32,139 nucleotides of DNA from Bacteroidaceae bacterium (GCA_017420875.1 JAFQNW010000129.1:1-32139), one strand, 5' to 3'; positions 1 through 9,390 are shown, counted from the stretch's first letter. Numbers and translations are program-made. Notes: a model not told the origin generated them from the sequence alone.

Positions 1-2300
1 ACAATAACGGCAGAATTGATTAACTGAGTACCATTATACTCAGGCCTTTCATCTTGTGGTATATGAAAGAATAACTCTTTAAAAGCACGGTCGACATAAT
101 TCTCTACGCGGACTTCGTTCTTTAATAATTCTTCGATGTCCACTTTTTGAATCATATTTCCATGGGCAGTCAAGTCTTGATAAATGTATTCGGCTGTTTT
201 ATGGAATATGCTTCCAAAGGTTGCTGAATCGATTTTTGGTTTGACCTCTTCGGGTGTTTTTAAGTCGGCTATATATTTAAAGTAGAACCTCAGGGAACAA
301 TCTAAATAGCAATTCAATGCAGAAGGTGAAATTCTTGCTTTTTTATTCATCTCCAGATTATAAATGCGATGGAGTTGTTCCATTACTTTCTCTGTTTTAG
401 TAATGGTAATAGGAACAGACTTTTGGGGAGATTGATTGGCTACCAATGTGTGATATTTATTTTTATGTGGCCATTCTATCAAGAATTGTAACATGAATCG
501 ACTCCACTCCCCACGATTTAATCCATCCGAACTATTATTATACATCAATGTTACTTTCTCGGCCCGTTGAAGTAAACGATAGAAGTAATATGCATAAACA
601 GCTATCTGATGATCAATAGTGGTCATACCAAAAGCTTTACGCAAATTGTAAGGGATAAACGATGAATTGCCAGTGCCTTTGGGTAATTGTCCTTCATTGA
701 CTGATAATAAAACGAGGTGACGGAAATCCAAATTTCGGGTTTCGAGTACACCCATTACTTGCATACCAATAGCCGGCTCACCATGGAAAGGTATTTGGGT
801 GTTTGTAAGCACCTTGATTAATAACCGTTGCAATGTTTCCGACTTGATGTTCATTTCACCTTCTTCTATCAAGGTATGAAAACGATTGATGGTAGTATAG
901 GCTTTAAATAATGATTCTTGATAGAGTTGATTGAAGGATTCTTCTTCTTTATCAGGATTTTGATAAATTTGGGCGATTCTTTCTATATGTTCCGTAAGGT
1001 ATCTAATTAAATCCTTGTTTCCATTGACGGGAGTAAATATACGATCAAGAACTTCATCCTTCTTCAGTTCGCTGGGCGATGGAAAAAAACGATTATTTTC
1101 TTGTAATGTCTTTTCAAGCTTTTGAGATTCAGAACTGAGCTGGCGAGTATATGAATGTTTTAAAACAGCCATTACTTGTTGGAAAGAGAATCGTCCATTC
1201 TTTGGATTAAAGCCATCAATTTGTAATTCCAGTAATGCATTCAAAAAGCTATAAACCGGTGTTTGAGATAAAGGATATCCCATGGTAACATTTACATGCT
1301 TTACATCCGAAGGAATGGAATGTAAAACAGATTGCAATAAGTTCTCATTGCAAAGTACAATTGCGGTTTCTCTTTCTCTTTCAGTAAGATTCTTACGAAT
1401 CCATTGTGGTAGATATCGGGCTTGAGCATTCTCTGTAGGGGATGCGATGTAGTTTATTTCTTTGGGCGTTTTTAATGTATTGAAAGAAGATGCTGAAAGC
1501 GGTGAAGGGAAATCCTTTAAATTTCGTTTAATAAATGTACCTGCCTCATGATGTTTTTCTTTCAGATAGAATTCATCATAATCCCAATAAAATATGGCTT
1601 TACCAACTTGTTGCAACTTGCTGAACAAGGTATGTTCTACTTTATTCAGTACATTGAAGCCTACAAAGACATAAGTGTCATAGGGGAGTGTATCCGTATT
1701 TAATGTTTCAATAACTTCCCGATAGAGCATCCCTTCGTATGCGATATTTTCAGTTGATAATTCTTGTTTGAAACGCTTATAGATATTTCCCAACACATCC
1801 CACATGGAGATAAAACGTTCCTTGAGTGCTGTTCTTTTTTCGATGGAGAAATGAAGGAAAAATTGTTGGATAGCCGCCTCTTGTTCTTCATCCATGAAAG
1901 AGAAGTCATTCATAAGAGCTCTCAAATCTTTCATGTTAGAGAAAAGCAAGTCTGTTTCAACCATGTTTTTGTCGGCATCATCAAAATCACTCAACATAAG
2001 TTCTCCCCAAAAAAAGAAGTCGTCCAAACTTTCTGAATTTTGGGTTTCGGCACAATAAGCCTTATATAGCTTACAAACAAGTTTAATCGTATCACCTATT
2101 TCTTTGGAAGAAAGACTACGAAACAATTCATTGATACTTAAATAAGTAGGTGCCCAAATTGGTTGTTGGGATTGTTTTGCCAAATATTCATTGAAAAACA
2201 ATCCGGCACGTTTGTTAGGGAAAACAATGGCTGTATTCGCAAATTTCCCTTCTTTTCGGCGGTATAGGTCTTCCGCAACCTGTTTCAAGAAACTTTCCAT
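1..2300 (-). CDS. AddB-like PD-(D/E)XK nuclease family protein, partial (C-terminus off the window)
   Basis: Second subunit of a probable AddAB-type helicase-nuclease for double-strand break processing. My own translation from ATG at 2300 stays open to base 1, giving about 766 residues with no stop. The N-terminus reads as a RecB/AddB-type inactivated helicase: the segment around 'VFPNKRAGLFF' has no Walker A GKT. Near residues 660-668 comes 'LNCYLDCSLRFYF', the start of the PDDEXK_1 nuclease fold. Its Cys668 sits where AddB-family nucleases place the first Fe-S cysteine, although the usual CP is CS here. 'FGSIFHKTAEY' follows and supplies the conserved nuclease histidine. The catalytic D/E-x-K and the other cysteines would lie past the edge. 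The start is one base after the stop of the AddA-like gene, so the two are translated as a pair. Bacteroidales copies are usually annotated only as PD-(D/E)XK family protein. Confidence 0.88.
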   Translation of the reverse strand, partial: MESFLKQVAEDLYRRKEGKFANTAIVFPNKRAGLFFNEYLAKQSQQPIWAPTYLSINELFRSLSSKEIGDTIKLVCKLYKAYCAETQNSESLDDFFFWGELMLSDFDDADKNMVETDLLFSNMKDLRALMNDFSFMDEEQEAAIQQFFLHFSIEKRTALKERFISMWDVLGNIYKRFKQELSTENIAYEGMLYREVIETLNTDTLPYDTYVFVGFNVLNKVEHTLFSKLQQVGKAIFYWDYDEFYLKEKHHEAGTFIKRNLKDFPSPLSASSFNTLKTPKEINYIASPTENAQARYLPQWIRKNLTERERETAIVLCNENLLQSVLHSIPSDVKHVNVTMGYPLSQTPVYSFLNALLELQIDGFNPKNGRFSFQQVMAVLKHSYTRQLSSESQKLEKTLQENNRFFPSPSELKKDEVLDRIFTPVNGNKDLIRYLTEHIERIAQIYQNPDKEEESFNQLYQESLFKAYTTINRFHTLIEEGEMNIKSETLQRLLIKVLTNTQIPFHGEPAIGMQVMGVLETRNLDFRHLVLLSVNEGQLPKGTGNSSFIPYNLRKAFGMTTIDHQIAVYAYYFYRLLQRAEKVTLMYNNSSDGLNRGEWSRFMLQFLIEWPHKNKYHTLVANQSPQKSVPITITKTEKVMEQLHRIYNLEMNKKARISPSALNCYLDCSLRFYFKYIADLKTPEEVKPKIDSATFGSIFHKTAEYIYQDLTAHGNMIQKVDIEELLKNEVRVENYVDRAFKELFFHIPQDERPEYNGTQLINSAVI

Positions 2301-2301
2301 A

Positions 2302-5300
2302 TTATTTGATTTCTTCCAATACGTTTTTGTAAATATACCACAAGTAACCCTGTACATGCTTATGTCCCATCTCCTTTAATAAGTTGATATATTCTCTAAC
2401 CTGTTCTTGATAAGCCGGAGATGGATTGCCGAACTTAAAGTCTACGACAACTACTTTATCTTCTTTCATCATGACACGGTCGGGTCTTCGTACCTGTAAT
2501 TCCTCATCTTTATGAAAGAGTATGGCACATTCATTATATAATTTCCATTTGCCAGAGAACCATTCCTTGACCATCGGGTGACCTAAGGCCCATTCTGTTA
2601 GTTTATGTATTTGTTTTTCGTGAAGGTCTGATTCGATGATTCCCTCCATTCGTAAACGTGAAATGGCAGAAGGAATATCATCGGACGTATGGATAAAGGA
2701 AAAGAGGTTATGAAGGAGTTGCCCTTCACGAATGTATTTTTCCTGATGTACCTCTTCGCCTCTAATAAAATCAGCAGAACGATTGGATTGTTTAAACTCA
2801 AATTTAGTCTCAATGCTTTCCATATGCATGTGAAGCTCTTTCGGTTGTAAAACCAATCTATTAGAGATTTCCTTTTTGTGACTTTCAACAGATGGACAAA
2901 TCTCACCTAATACATAAGAATAATCCTCCTTCTCATGAACTTCAGATTGTGGTTCTGAATGGCTTGAATGAAGGCATTGTGTTTGCTTGGATGCTTCGGA
3001 TAATAATTCAGAGACCGTACCTGTAGCTCCTTCTTTACACCATACAATCAGATTTTTCTTGGGACGTGTAAATGCAACATACAATAGATTCAAGTTATCT
3101 ACCCAAAGTTGAATTTTTTCCTTTATATAATCGTGGTGATAAATGGATTCGTTCATTGCCTTCCCATAATTGATAGGCAGAAGGTTGAGTGTATCGAACG
3201 GAGATTCCTGAGGTGAGCACCATATGTATGAAGCACGTTCGTTTTCGAGTTTCCAGTCACAAAATGGTATAAGAATCGTTGGAAATTCCAATCCCTTTGA
3301 TTTATGAATGGATAATATGCGGATACCATCAATTACTCCTGATGGAATGGATTTGTGGCGAATATTCTCATCCCAATGAGCAAGAAAAGCTGTTAACTCG
3401 GATGAGTTTTTTAAAAGATAATCGTTTACTGCATCAAAGAAAGCGAAAATGTATGCATCTTGGTCAGGAATGGATTGAAGTTGGAAAATTTGAAACAACT
3501 TTTCCAAGAGTTCGAATAAAGGCATTAATTGCAAATGATTCTTCTCCTCAACAAAACAGGAGGGTAAAAATGAATCAATATCGTCTAACAAAATGGTATT
3601 CAACTCCAATTGATTTTGCAATACTTCCTTTTGATAAGCTATAGCCAATTGAGCCTTAACAATTCGATTATCAGGATCTACCAAATATTTCAGTGCATTT
3701 ATCAGGATGCAAATACAAGACGAAGCATCCAAGCGGAAAGCTTCGTCGGACACAATTCGATAAGGTGTGTGCTGGTCGAAATATGTAGCTATCAGGGGGA
3801 TAATGGCATTTTTTCGGACTAATATAGCTATCTCATTTAACTTGACACCTTGACTTAATAGCAAATCAATTTTGCTTGCCATTTCTTGCAATGTCTCGTC
3901 TTGGTAGGATATATCTTCTTTGTCAGAAAGGAAATTCAATTCCACATAACCTTGACCTGGTTTCTTACTGATTTCCTGATTTATGTCTTTATATGCATCA
4001 AGCAGTTCCTTACAATCCTCTCCTTGTTCGTTTCGATATTTATCATTCAGTACTTGACAAGAAGCCGAAAAGATTTCGTTGTTAAAAAGAACAATGTTTG
4101 CTTCACTCCGACGATTGGTTGTAAGATGGTTTTCGATGATTGGGAAACTTTGTATTTGTTCCTTCAATCCATTCAAGATTCCCCAGTCTCCATTTCTCCA
4201 ACGGTAGATGGATTGTTTGACATCCCCAACAATCAAGCTATTGTGCCCTTGAGACAATCCTTCAAGCAGTAAAAGTTTAAAATTAGCCCATTGCATGCGA
4301 GAGGTATCCTGAAACTCATCTATCATGACCGTACGGATTTGACTACCTATCTTCTCGAATACGAATGATGAATCTCCTTCACGAATGATGTTATGAAGCA
4401 ACGCATTGGTATCGGCCAATAGGAACCGACTTTTTTGGTGGTTCAATTCACGCACCTCTTCATCGATATTAGTCAATAGACGAATGTTGTTTATGTGTCG
4501 TAAAGATAATTGGCAAGAATTGATGATTCGGTTATTCTTCCGTCTGAAATCCTCGGATGTTTCAAGTAAAGCAATCATTTCTGACTTAGCCAATTCAATC
4601 ACTGCATCCCGATTGGGAGATGTTTTTGTGGCCCAATTATCAGGACTCTCTAAATGCTTTTCGACGGTAGCATTTCGGATGTTATCACTGGTTTCTCCTT
4701 TAATCAGCTTACTGAAATAGCTGGCTATACCGGTTTTCTTTCGGTTAAGGTCATCAACGGTTAAGCCATGTAGTTCTAATGTCCCGAAAAATTGTTCACC
4801 AAAGCCTTTCATCTGCTCTAAAGCTTCTTTTTCGAGGCCCTTAAGCAAATGGACGTAATTTTTAATACAATCTTTATCTTGAAGCTTTAAACGTAGTTCT
4901 TTCCCTTCTTCGATGTATATTTCATTGAAGATGTTTTTCCCGAACTCTTTGATTTCTTTGGCTACTTTCCATTGCTTGTCGCTTTGAATGCGTTCTTCAA
5001 TATAGTCAAGTAACCAATATAGGATAGGGGAGTTCCGATCTAACTTTTCTATCATCGAGTCAACCGCCTCACTTAAAGCGGTTATATTATCAAGCTCAAT
5101 ATTCAATCCGGCACCAAGCTCCAATTCGCGTGCCAGATTACGCATGATTGATTGGAAGAAGGAGTCGATGGTTTCCACACGAAATCGGCTATAATCGTGT
5201 ATCATCAGGTTCAATGCTTTACCTGCCCTTTCACGAATGGTTTCTTCCGGCATGTTAAGCTCTTCCTTTACCTTGTTCAAATAAGGTAAAGAGGCTTTGT

Positions 5301-5502
5301 CGTTTGTCCAGATGCCATAGAGCTGTTCTAAGATTCTTGTTTTCATTTCGGTAGTAGCTTTATTGGTAAAAGTTACGGCCAAGATGTTTCTATAAGCGTT
5401 CGGATTTTTTATCAAGTGTTTGATGTACTCTACGGCTAAGGTAAACGTTTTACCAGAACCAGCAGATGCTTTATATACGAGTAAATGTGGATTTTCGTTC
5501 AT
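2302..5502 (-). CDS. AddA-like UvrD/RecB-type helicase with C-terminal nuclease domain
   Basis: ATP-dependent 3'-5' DNA helicase fused to a RecB-type nuclease, 1066 residues. Superfamily 1 motifs occur in order: Walker A 'ASAGSGKT' (K18), Ia 'AVTFTNKAT', II 'IDEFQDTS' (about 394), III 'VGDVKQSIYRWR', V 'SIHKSKGLEFP' (about 731) and VI 'LYVAFTRPKK'. The C-terminus has 'RPDRV', 'VVVDFKFG' (about 1019) and 'YQEQVREY', which match PD-(D/E)XK motifs II, III and the QxxxY motif, so the nuclease looks intact. The open frame extends 18 codons upstream to 5556, but that would place the start inside the likely promoter. 'MNENPHLLVYKASAG' matches the usual family N-terminus, so I chose 5502. It forms a two-gene operon with the downstream AddB-like gene (1-nt gap). 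No RecC or RecD homologue is visible. The gene looks AT-richer than the ABC and Dcu genes to the right, by eye only. Confidence 0.92.
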   Translation of the reverse strand: MNENPHLLVYKASAGSGKTFTLAVEYIKHLIKNPNAYRNILAVTFTNKATTEMKTRILEQLYGIWTNDKASLPYLNKVKEELNMPEETIRERAGKALNLMIHDYSRFRVETIDSFFQSIMRNLARELELGAGLNIELDNITALSEAVDSMIEKLDRNSPILYWLLDYIEERIQSDKQWKVAKEIKEFGKNIFNEIYIEEGKELRLKLQDKDCIKNYVHLLKGLEKEALEQMKGFGEQFFGTLELHGLTVDDLNRKKTGIASYFSKLIKGETSDNIRNATVEKHLESPDNWATKTSPNRDAVIELAKSEMIALLETSEDFRRKNNRIINSCQLSLRHINNIRLLTNIDEEVRELNHQKSRFLLADTNALLHNIIREGDSSFVFEKIGSQIRTVMIDEFQDTSRMQWANFKLLLLEGLSQGHNSLIVGDVKQSIYRWRNGDWGILNGLKEQIQSFPIIENHLTTNRRSEANIVLFNNEIFSASCQVLNDKYRNEQGEDCKELLDAYKDINQEISKKPGQGYVELNFLSDKEDISYQDETLQEMASKIDLLLSQGVKLNEIAILVRKNAIIPLIATYFDQHTPYRIVSDEAFRLDASSCICILINALKYLVDPDNRIVKAQLAIAYQKEVLQNQLELNTILLDDIDSFLPSCFVEEKNHLQLMPLFELLEKLFQIFQLQSIPDQDAYIFAFFDAVNDYLLKNSSELTAFLAHWDENIRHKSIPSGVIDGIRILSIHKSKGLEFPTILIPFCDWKLENERASYIWCSPQESPFDTLNLLPINYGKAMNESIYHHDYIKEKIQLWVDNLNLLYVAFTRPKKNLIVWCKEGATGTVSELLSEASKQTQCLHSSHSEPQSEVHEKEDYSYVLGEICPSVESHKKEISNRLVLQPKELHMHMESIETKFEFKQSNRSADFIRGEEVHQEKYIREGQLLHNLFSFIHTSDDIPSAISRLRMEGIIESDLHEKQIHKLTEWALGHPMVKEWFSGKWKLYNECAILFHKDEELQVRRPDRVMMKEDKVVVVDFKFGNPSPAYQEQVREYINLLKEMGHKHVQGYLWYIYKNVLEEIK

Positions 5503-5525
5503 AAAAAAGGCTTTGTTTTCTACTA

Positions 5526-5556
5526 CAAAGAAAATACAAAGCCATGAAGTTTGCAA
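5526..5556 (-). promoter_or_regulatory. Probable promoter of the AddAB-like operon
   Basis: On the minus strand a TTG (5556-5554) lies 20 nt before TTTCTTTG (5533-5526), a one-mismatch copy of the Bacteroides -7 element TAnnTTTG. It stands about 25 nt upstream of the chosen start at 5502, which supports that start over 5556. The match is imperfect. Confidence 0.4.
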
Positions 5557-5630
5557 TAAAAATCCTTATTCTTTTAGGTGTTTGCAATGATGGTGCCAAA
5601 CGTCCTTCTTTTCTTTGAATGATATGATAA

Positions 5631-5665
5631 AAAAAGTGGATGTGCATTATACACACCCACTTTTT
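5631..5665 (-). terminator. Rho-independent terminator of the GH20 gene
   Basis: Read on the minus strand, a 14-nt arm (AAAAAGTGGGTGTG) pairs with CACATCCACTTTTT across a 7-nt loop, followed by more T residues. The one non-Watson-Crick position is a G-U wobble only on the minus-strand RNA, which fixes the direction. The stem is nearly the same as the one at 12288-12317. Confidence 0.85.
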
Positions 5666-5682
5666 CATTTTCAATTATTTGA

Positions 5683-8025
5683 TTAATAGAATAATTGTTC
5701 AGGCTTGATTGGTTCGAACTTTTCTGCATCCGACTTGCGAATCATCACTGAGCCATTGTTCCATGCTGATGGCCAACCACCGATGATGTGGCTACAGAAT
5801 ACAACCTTAATTTCATGAAGGCCCTTGCACAATGCAGCTGATGAGTCGTTGTTAGAGAAACGTTTTACTTTACCACCGTTATTGACGAGCAATTTGCCAT
5901 CAATCCAAACTTCTTCATTGTCTGAGCTGAAATAGTATACACCGTCTTCTGGGATTTCTACATAACCGGTTGCAATGGCACCATAGTATTTTACACCACG
6001 CATGTTTTCCCAGGTAGGTTCTTGACTACGGATGTCGCGGAGTGACTTGATAGTCAATTCCTTCCAATCTGTTGCCTTCATCAATTCAGGTGTATTCAAG
6101 TAATATCCGTAAGCCATTTTCATCTTCAAACCATTCATTGGCTTTTCCAATGTCTTGGCCGGTGCCAAAGCTTGCTTTTCAACGGTAATGGTACGAGTAG
6201 GACTCATCTTGCCTGAAGGTAATACGGAACGAATCTTCAATGTGGTTGTTTCAGTGAACTTCAATGGTTCAGTGTATTGGGCTGAAGCCGGAGTTGGTTC
6301 GCTTCCGTCGGTAGTGTATACCATTGTGATAGGACGGGTAGTTTGGAAAGGCATGCTTACTGAATCAACGAAGGCTACAAAGTTGCATGAACCATTAGGT
6401 TGTTCTGGTTGAGGAATGTGATAGTTTACACCATGACCATCCAAACGAACATAAGCATTGTTTACACGACGTTCGAAATCCTTGTAGTCTTTCTTGTCCA
6501 AAGCTGTCCAACCGATTTCGGCAATGGCAACTGCACGTGGGTACATCATGTATTCGCGTTGTGCGTTGGTGTACATGTATTCTGACCAGTTGTTGCACTG
6601 AACACCCAAGATGTGATGAGCCTTGTTCAATGTTACCAATGTATCAGGAACCGGGTTGTAGTTGTATACCTTTTCCAATGTGTTCATACCACCGATAGTT
6701 ACTGGTTCAACCTTCGGGTCACCTTGGAAGTGGTCGAGGTACATACCATTTCCACCAGGAGTCATGATGACATCGTGCGATTGGAGAGCGGATGCGATAC
6801 CACCTTCTTCACCTTGCCATGACATAACGGTTGCATCCGGACTCAAACCACCCTGAAGGATTTCGTCCCAACCGATGATTTTCTTACCATGCTTAGCCAA
6901 CATCTTTTCCATGCGACCAATTACATAGCTTTGAAGACGTTCTTCAGCTGAGTGTCCGTCCTTAGCTTGCAAGCCTTCCTTGCGGATGCGTTCTTGACAC
7001 TTCGGACATTTTTCCCAATGTTCCTTCGGTGATTCGTCACCTCCGATGTGGAAGTATGTGCCTGGGAAGAGGGGAACCATTTCTTCAACTACATCTTCGA
7101 GGAATTCGAACATGTCTTCCTTACCTGCACACATTACCAGTTCTTCTACACCCCATACGATACGGGTTGAAACTTCTTCGCCTGTACATGAGAGGTGAGG
7201 GTAAGCAGCGATAGCAGCTAGTTCATGACCCGGAGTTTCCAACTCAGGAATCACGGTGATGAAACGTTCAGCAGCATAAGCCACGATGTCCTTCACTTCT
7301 TCTTGAGTATAATAGAAAGGTCCGTAAGTGTTGCCTTCGCCTTCTACACGGGTTGCACCTACTTCGGTCAACTTCGGATACTTCTTGATTTCGATACGCC
7401 AACCTTGGTCTTCTGTCAAGTGCCAGTGCATTTGGTTCATTTTAAGCATGGCCATGATGTCGAGTTGACGCTTGGTTTCTTCCACGGTCATGAAGTGACG
7501 GCATGGATCGAAGTGAATACCACGGTAAACGAAACGTGGAGCATCTTCGATGACTACACAAGGCATGGTCCAATCTGTATTCACTACGGTTTTGCTTTCC
7601 ACTTCAGCAGGGAGGAGTTGGAGAACGGTTTGCATACCATAGAATACACCGGCCGGAGTCTTGGCGTTGATGTTGATAGCCGAAGGTGTCACTTCGAGCT
7701 TGTAGCCTTCTTCATTCATGTTCAATGAAGGGTCAATGTTCAATACAATGTCACCCTTTGCATCGTTGATAGCCAAGTCGAAACCTGTTGAAGCTTTCAA
7801 CTTTTTAACGAAGAATTCGGCCACAGATTTGGCTTCTTCTGAAGAAGCCTTGAAGCTTGTACTTGATGTAAGTGTAAACTTGCCATCTTGTTGTTGCATT
7901 GATAAGGGTGCAGGAATCAAGTTGATACCTTGATTATACACCTTGTCTGAAACGGATTGAGTTCCGCATGATGTCATGAATCCCAAGAAGAGGGCCATGA
8001 ACAACGATGTTAGATTTCTTTTCAT
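5683..8025 (-). CDS. Beta-N-acetylhexosaminidase, GH20 lipoprotein
   Basis: Exo-acting hexosaminidase that removes terminal GlcNAc/GalNAc from glycans by substrate-assisted catalysis; 780 residues. An SPII signal ends in lipobox 'FMTSC' with lipidated Cys20. There is no acidic run after the cysteine, so a periplasm-facing location is more likely than the surface. Domains in order: GH20b N-terminal domain (about 35-160); GH20 barrel (about 165-500) with 'YRGIHFDPCRHF', 'HWHLTEDQGWR' and the catalytic pair in 'HIGGDES' (D330-E331); a chitobiase C-terminal-like beta domain around 'TTDGSEPTPASA' (about 550-610); and a PA14-like tail (about 640-780) with 'DNEEVWIDGKLL'. It has its own promoter and terminator, so it is probably monocistronic. 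Mucin or host N-glycan trimming is inferred from the family. Multidomain GH20 enzymes of this type are common in Bacteroides. Confidence 0.95.
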   Translation of the reverse strand: MKRNLTSLFMALFLGFMTSCGTQSVSDKVYNQGINLIPAPLSMQQQDGKFTLTSSTSFKASSEEAKSVAEFFVKKLKASTGFDLAINDAKGDIVLNIDPSLNMNEEGYKLEVTPSAININAKTPAGVFYGMQTVLQLLPAEVESKTVVNTDWTMPCVVIEDAPRFVYRGIHFDPCRHFMTVEETKRQLDIMAMLKMNQMHWHLTEDQGWRIEIKKYPKLTEVGATRVEGEGNTYGPFYYTQEEVKDIVAYAAERFITVIPELETPGHELAAIAAYPHLSCTGEEVSTRIVWGVEELVMCAGKEDMFEFLEDVVEEMVPLFPGTYFHIGGDESPKEHWEKCPKCQERIRKEGLQAKDGHSAEERLQSYVIGRMEKMLAKHGKKIIGWDEILQGGLSPDATVMSWQGEEGGIASALQSHDVIMTPGGNGMYLDHFQGDPKVEPVTIGGMNTLEKVYNYNPVPDTLVTLNKAHHILGVQCNNWSEYMYTNAQREYMMYPRAVAIAEIGWTALDKKDYKDFERRVNNAYVRLDGHGVNYHIPQPEQPNGSCNFVAFVDSVSMPFQTTRPITMVYTTDGSEPTPASAQYTEPLKFTETTTLKIRSVLPSGKMSPTRTITVEKQALAPAKTLEKPMNGLKMKMAYGYYLNTPELMKATDWKELTIKSLRDIRSQEPTWENMRGVKYYGAIATGYVEIPEDGVYYFSSDNEEVWIDGKLLVNNGGKVKRFSNNDSSAALCKGLHEIKVVFCSHIIGGWPSAWNNGSVMIRKSDAEKFEPIKPEQLFY

Positions 8026-8071
8026 TTAGGTCTATTTTATAAAATTTGTATCCTTTATATTAATTAAGGTA

Positions 8072-8079
8072 CAAAGATA
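8072..8079 (-). promoter_or_regulatory. Bacteroides -7 element upstream of the GH20 gene
   Basis: A perfect TATCTTTG on the minus strand, 47 nt upstream of the start at 8025. No clean -33 TTTG was found. The leader would be about 40 nt. Confidence 0.7.
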
Positions 8080-8231
8080 CATGAAAAAAACAGATGCCAC
8101 AATAAAGAATCGCAAAAACATTAAGGCGTTTTACTATAAAGATGAAGGCGAAATTTTCTTTTGTCTTCGCATCTTGGGGAGGATGTGTTCAAGTTTTTTT
8201 CTTCGAATGAAAAGATATTTTTCAAAAATAC

Positions 8232-8261
8232 TTGCATGTGTCAATTTTATCTGTAAATTTG
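8232..8261 (+). promoter_or_regulatory. Promoter of tRNA-Ala
   Basis: TTG at 8232-8234, 19 nt spacing, then TAAATTTG at 8254-8261: a full match to the Bacteroides primary sigma consensus. The mature tRNA begins 18 nt downstream. The preceding 8080-8231 holds no gene I can support. It contains an imperfect inverted repeat (AAGATG...CATCTT, about 8140-8178) of unknown meaning. Confidence 0.75.
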
Positions 8262-8278
8262 CATCGGATTTACAAGAG

Positions 8279-8352
8279 GGGGCATTAGCTCATCTGGCTA
8301 GAGCGTTAGACTGGCAGTCTAAAGGTGACGAGTTCGAGTCTCGTATGCTCCA
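8279..8352 (+). tRNA. tRNA-Ala (anticodon GGC)
   Basis: A complete 74-nt cloverleaf: acceptor GGGGCAT/ATGCTCC, D-stem GCTC/GAGC, anticodon stem TTAGA/TCTAA with loop CTGGCAG, 5-nt variable loop AGGTG, T-stem ACGAG/CTCGT with loop TTCGAGT, and discriminator A. The anticodon GGC is at 8313-8315 and reads GCC/GCU alanine codons. The third acceptor pair is G-U, the alanyl-tRNA synthetase identity element. CCA is not encoded and must be added. It stands alone, with its own promoter and terminator, between two minus-strand lipoprotein genes. Confidence 0.97.
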
Positions 8353-8360
8353 CTAAAATG

Positions 8361-8404
8361 AAGAACTCTGATTCATGGATTGAGTCAGAGTTCTTTGCTT
8401 TTTT
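8361..8404 (+). terminator. Terminator of the tRNA-Ala transcript
   Basis: A perfect 11-bp stem, AAGAACTCTGA (8361-8371) with TCAGAGTTCTT (8384-8394), a 12-nt loop, then TTGCTTTTTT. The T tract overlaps the stop codon of the convergent DUF1080 gene. The hairpin may also stop that gene, though its minus-side T tract is weak. Confidence 0.88.
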
Positions 8405-9137
8405 ACTTCAATGGTATGAGTTCGATATCCTTATAATATACATCGGCAAATTCCAATTGGAAGAGAATCTTGCCTTCCGTCAGGCTCAAGTTATGGATGT
8501 CGTTTACTTTAACACCATTCACATAATATTCGGCATGATTGTCGTAGCAAAGCATTTCCAACAAATTCCATTCTCCACTAGGCTTTTCGGCATCGGCATA
8601 TTTGATGATTCGGTTTTCCTTGTTCAAAGGATAGGGGGTACCTTTGCTATCGGTGCAGGTTACAGGTCCTGTACACCAATTGTCTCCCATGTCACCTTCT
8701 TGCACTTGAAATTCAAAGCTGGTGGGCCATACTCTGTCTTCGGTAAAGTGGAAGATGATGCCACTATCACGCGGAGACTTCATGCGAGGGGGGTATTTGG
8801 TTTCTCCCCAACGCACCTGAGCCTTCAGGTAATAGTTCTTGAACGAATCGTTTGTGGCAAGATATCCGGGCTTGGGGCCGGCAAAATACAAGACTCCATC
8901 CTGTACTTGATAGTTATGCTCTACATCATTGTTTATCCCGTTTTGGGTATTGTAAGTATAGAAATTGGTCAAGTCTTTTCCGTTGAACAACACGATAGGT
9001 TGGGTGTTCGGGTCATCGAGTTTAACGAAAGAAGCTCTGTCCGGATGGTTCTTTAGTATTTCGGGAATCTCGATTACTCTTTGATTACATGCCGTTAGTA
9101 ATAGGCAGAGGCAGATGGATATAAATGTCGCTCTCAT
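8403..9137 (-). CDS. DUF1080 (3-keto-disaccharide hydrolase-like) lipoprotein
   Basis: A 244-residue lipoprotein with a short SPII signal ending in 'LLLTAC' (Cys17). The body is one concanavalin/lectin-like beta-sandwich of the DUF1080 (PF06439) type: 'VLFNGKDLTNFYTY' near 50, 'DSGIIFHF' near 120, 'FEFQVQEGDMGDNWCTG' near 140, 'GEWNLLEMLCYDNHAEYYVNG' near 190 and the terminal 'QLEFADVYYKDIELIPL'. Some members cleave 3-keto-glycosides made by partner oxidoreductases. No such partner lies nearby, so I do not assign a substrate. It has its own -7 element and is probably monocistronic. Other carbohydrate-binding roles remain possible. Confidence 0.9.
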   Translation of the reverse strand: MRATFISICLCLLLTACNQRVIEIPEILKNHPDRASFVKLDDPNTQPIVLFNGKDLTNFYTYNTQNGINNDVEHNYQVQDGVLYFAGPKPGYLATNDSFKNYYLKAQVRWGETKYPPRMKSPRDSGIIFHFTEDRVWPTSFEFQVQEGDMGDNWCTGPVTCTDSKGTPYPLNKENRIIKYADAEKPSGEWNLLEMLCYDNHAEYYVNGVKVNDIHNLSLTEGKILFQLEFADVYYKDIELIPLK

Positions 9138-9183
9138 GAAGAATGTTTTTAAGGTTAGATTTTCATAAATATTTCTGATATGA

Positions 9184-9191
9184 CAAAGATA
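9184..9191 (-). promoter_or_regulatory. Bacteroides -7 element upstream of the DUF1080 gene
   Basis: A perfect TATCTTTG on the minus strand, 47 nt before the start at 9137, the same spacing as for the GH20 gene. No good -33 box was recognised. Confidence 0.65.
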
Positions 9192-9360
9192 AGTTTTTGT
9201 ATCATAATTTCATCATTTGAAGCCTTTTATTTCAATAATTTTTTTAAAAAGTTAAAAAGCCTCTAACAGAGAACGTAAGAAAAAATAAGTTATGGATGAA
9301 AAATAAAGTTAGCCTATCCAAAAGATTTTTACTTTGTATGGTCTTTTATCTTTTTATCCT

Positions 9361-9368
9361 TATATTTG
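9361..9368 (+). promoter_or_regulatory. Bacteroides -7 element for the DUF4286-ruvC-pullulanase unit
   Basis: TATATTTG lies 22 nt upstream of the DUF4286 start. An upstream TTTG (9333-9336) is about 24 nt away, longer than the usual 19-21. The rest of 9192-9360 is AT-rich and shows no other feature. Confidence 0.6.
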
Positions 9369-9390
9369 CGTAAGTAAAACAAATTGAATT

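Noticed and set aside
8279..8352. tRNA as an integration (att) site
   Set aside because: No integrase, no repeated tRNA 3' end and no island-like content on either side.
8081..8356. Plus-strand ORF of 91 aa ending in the tRNA
   Set aside because: It spans the tRNA promoter and most of the tRNA. The first part is lysine-rich by AT content only, and there is no family match.
8325..9056. Plus-strand ORF of 243 aa opposite the DUF1080 gene
   Set aside because: It starts inside the tRNA, runs through its terminator and mirrors the DUF1080 coding frame; the lipoprotein on the minus strand is convincing.
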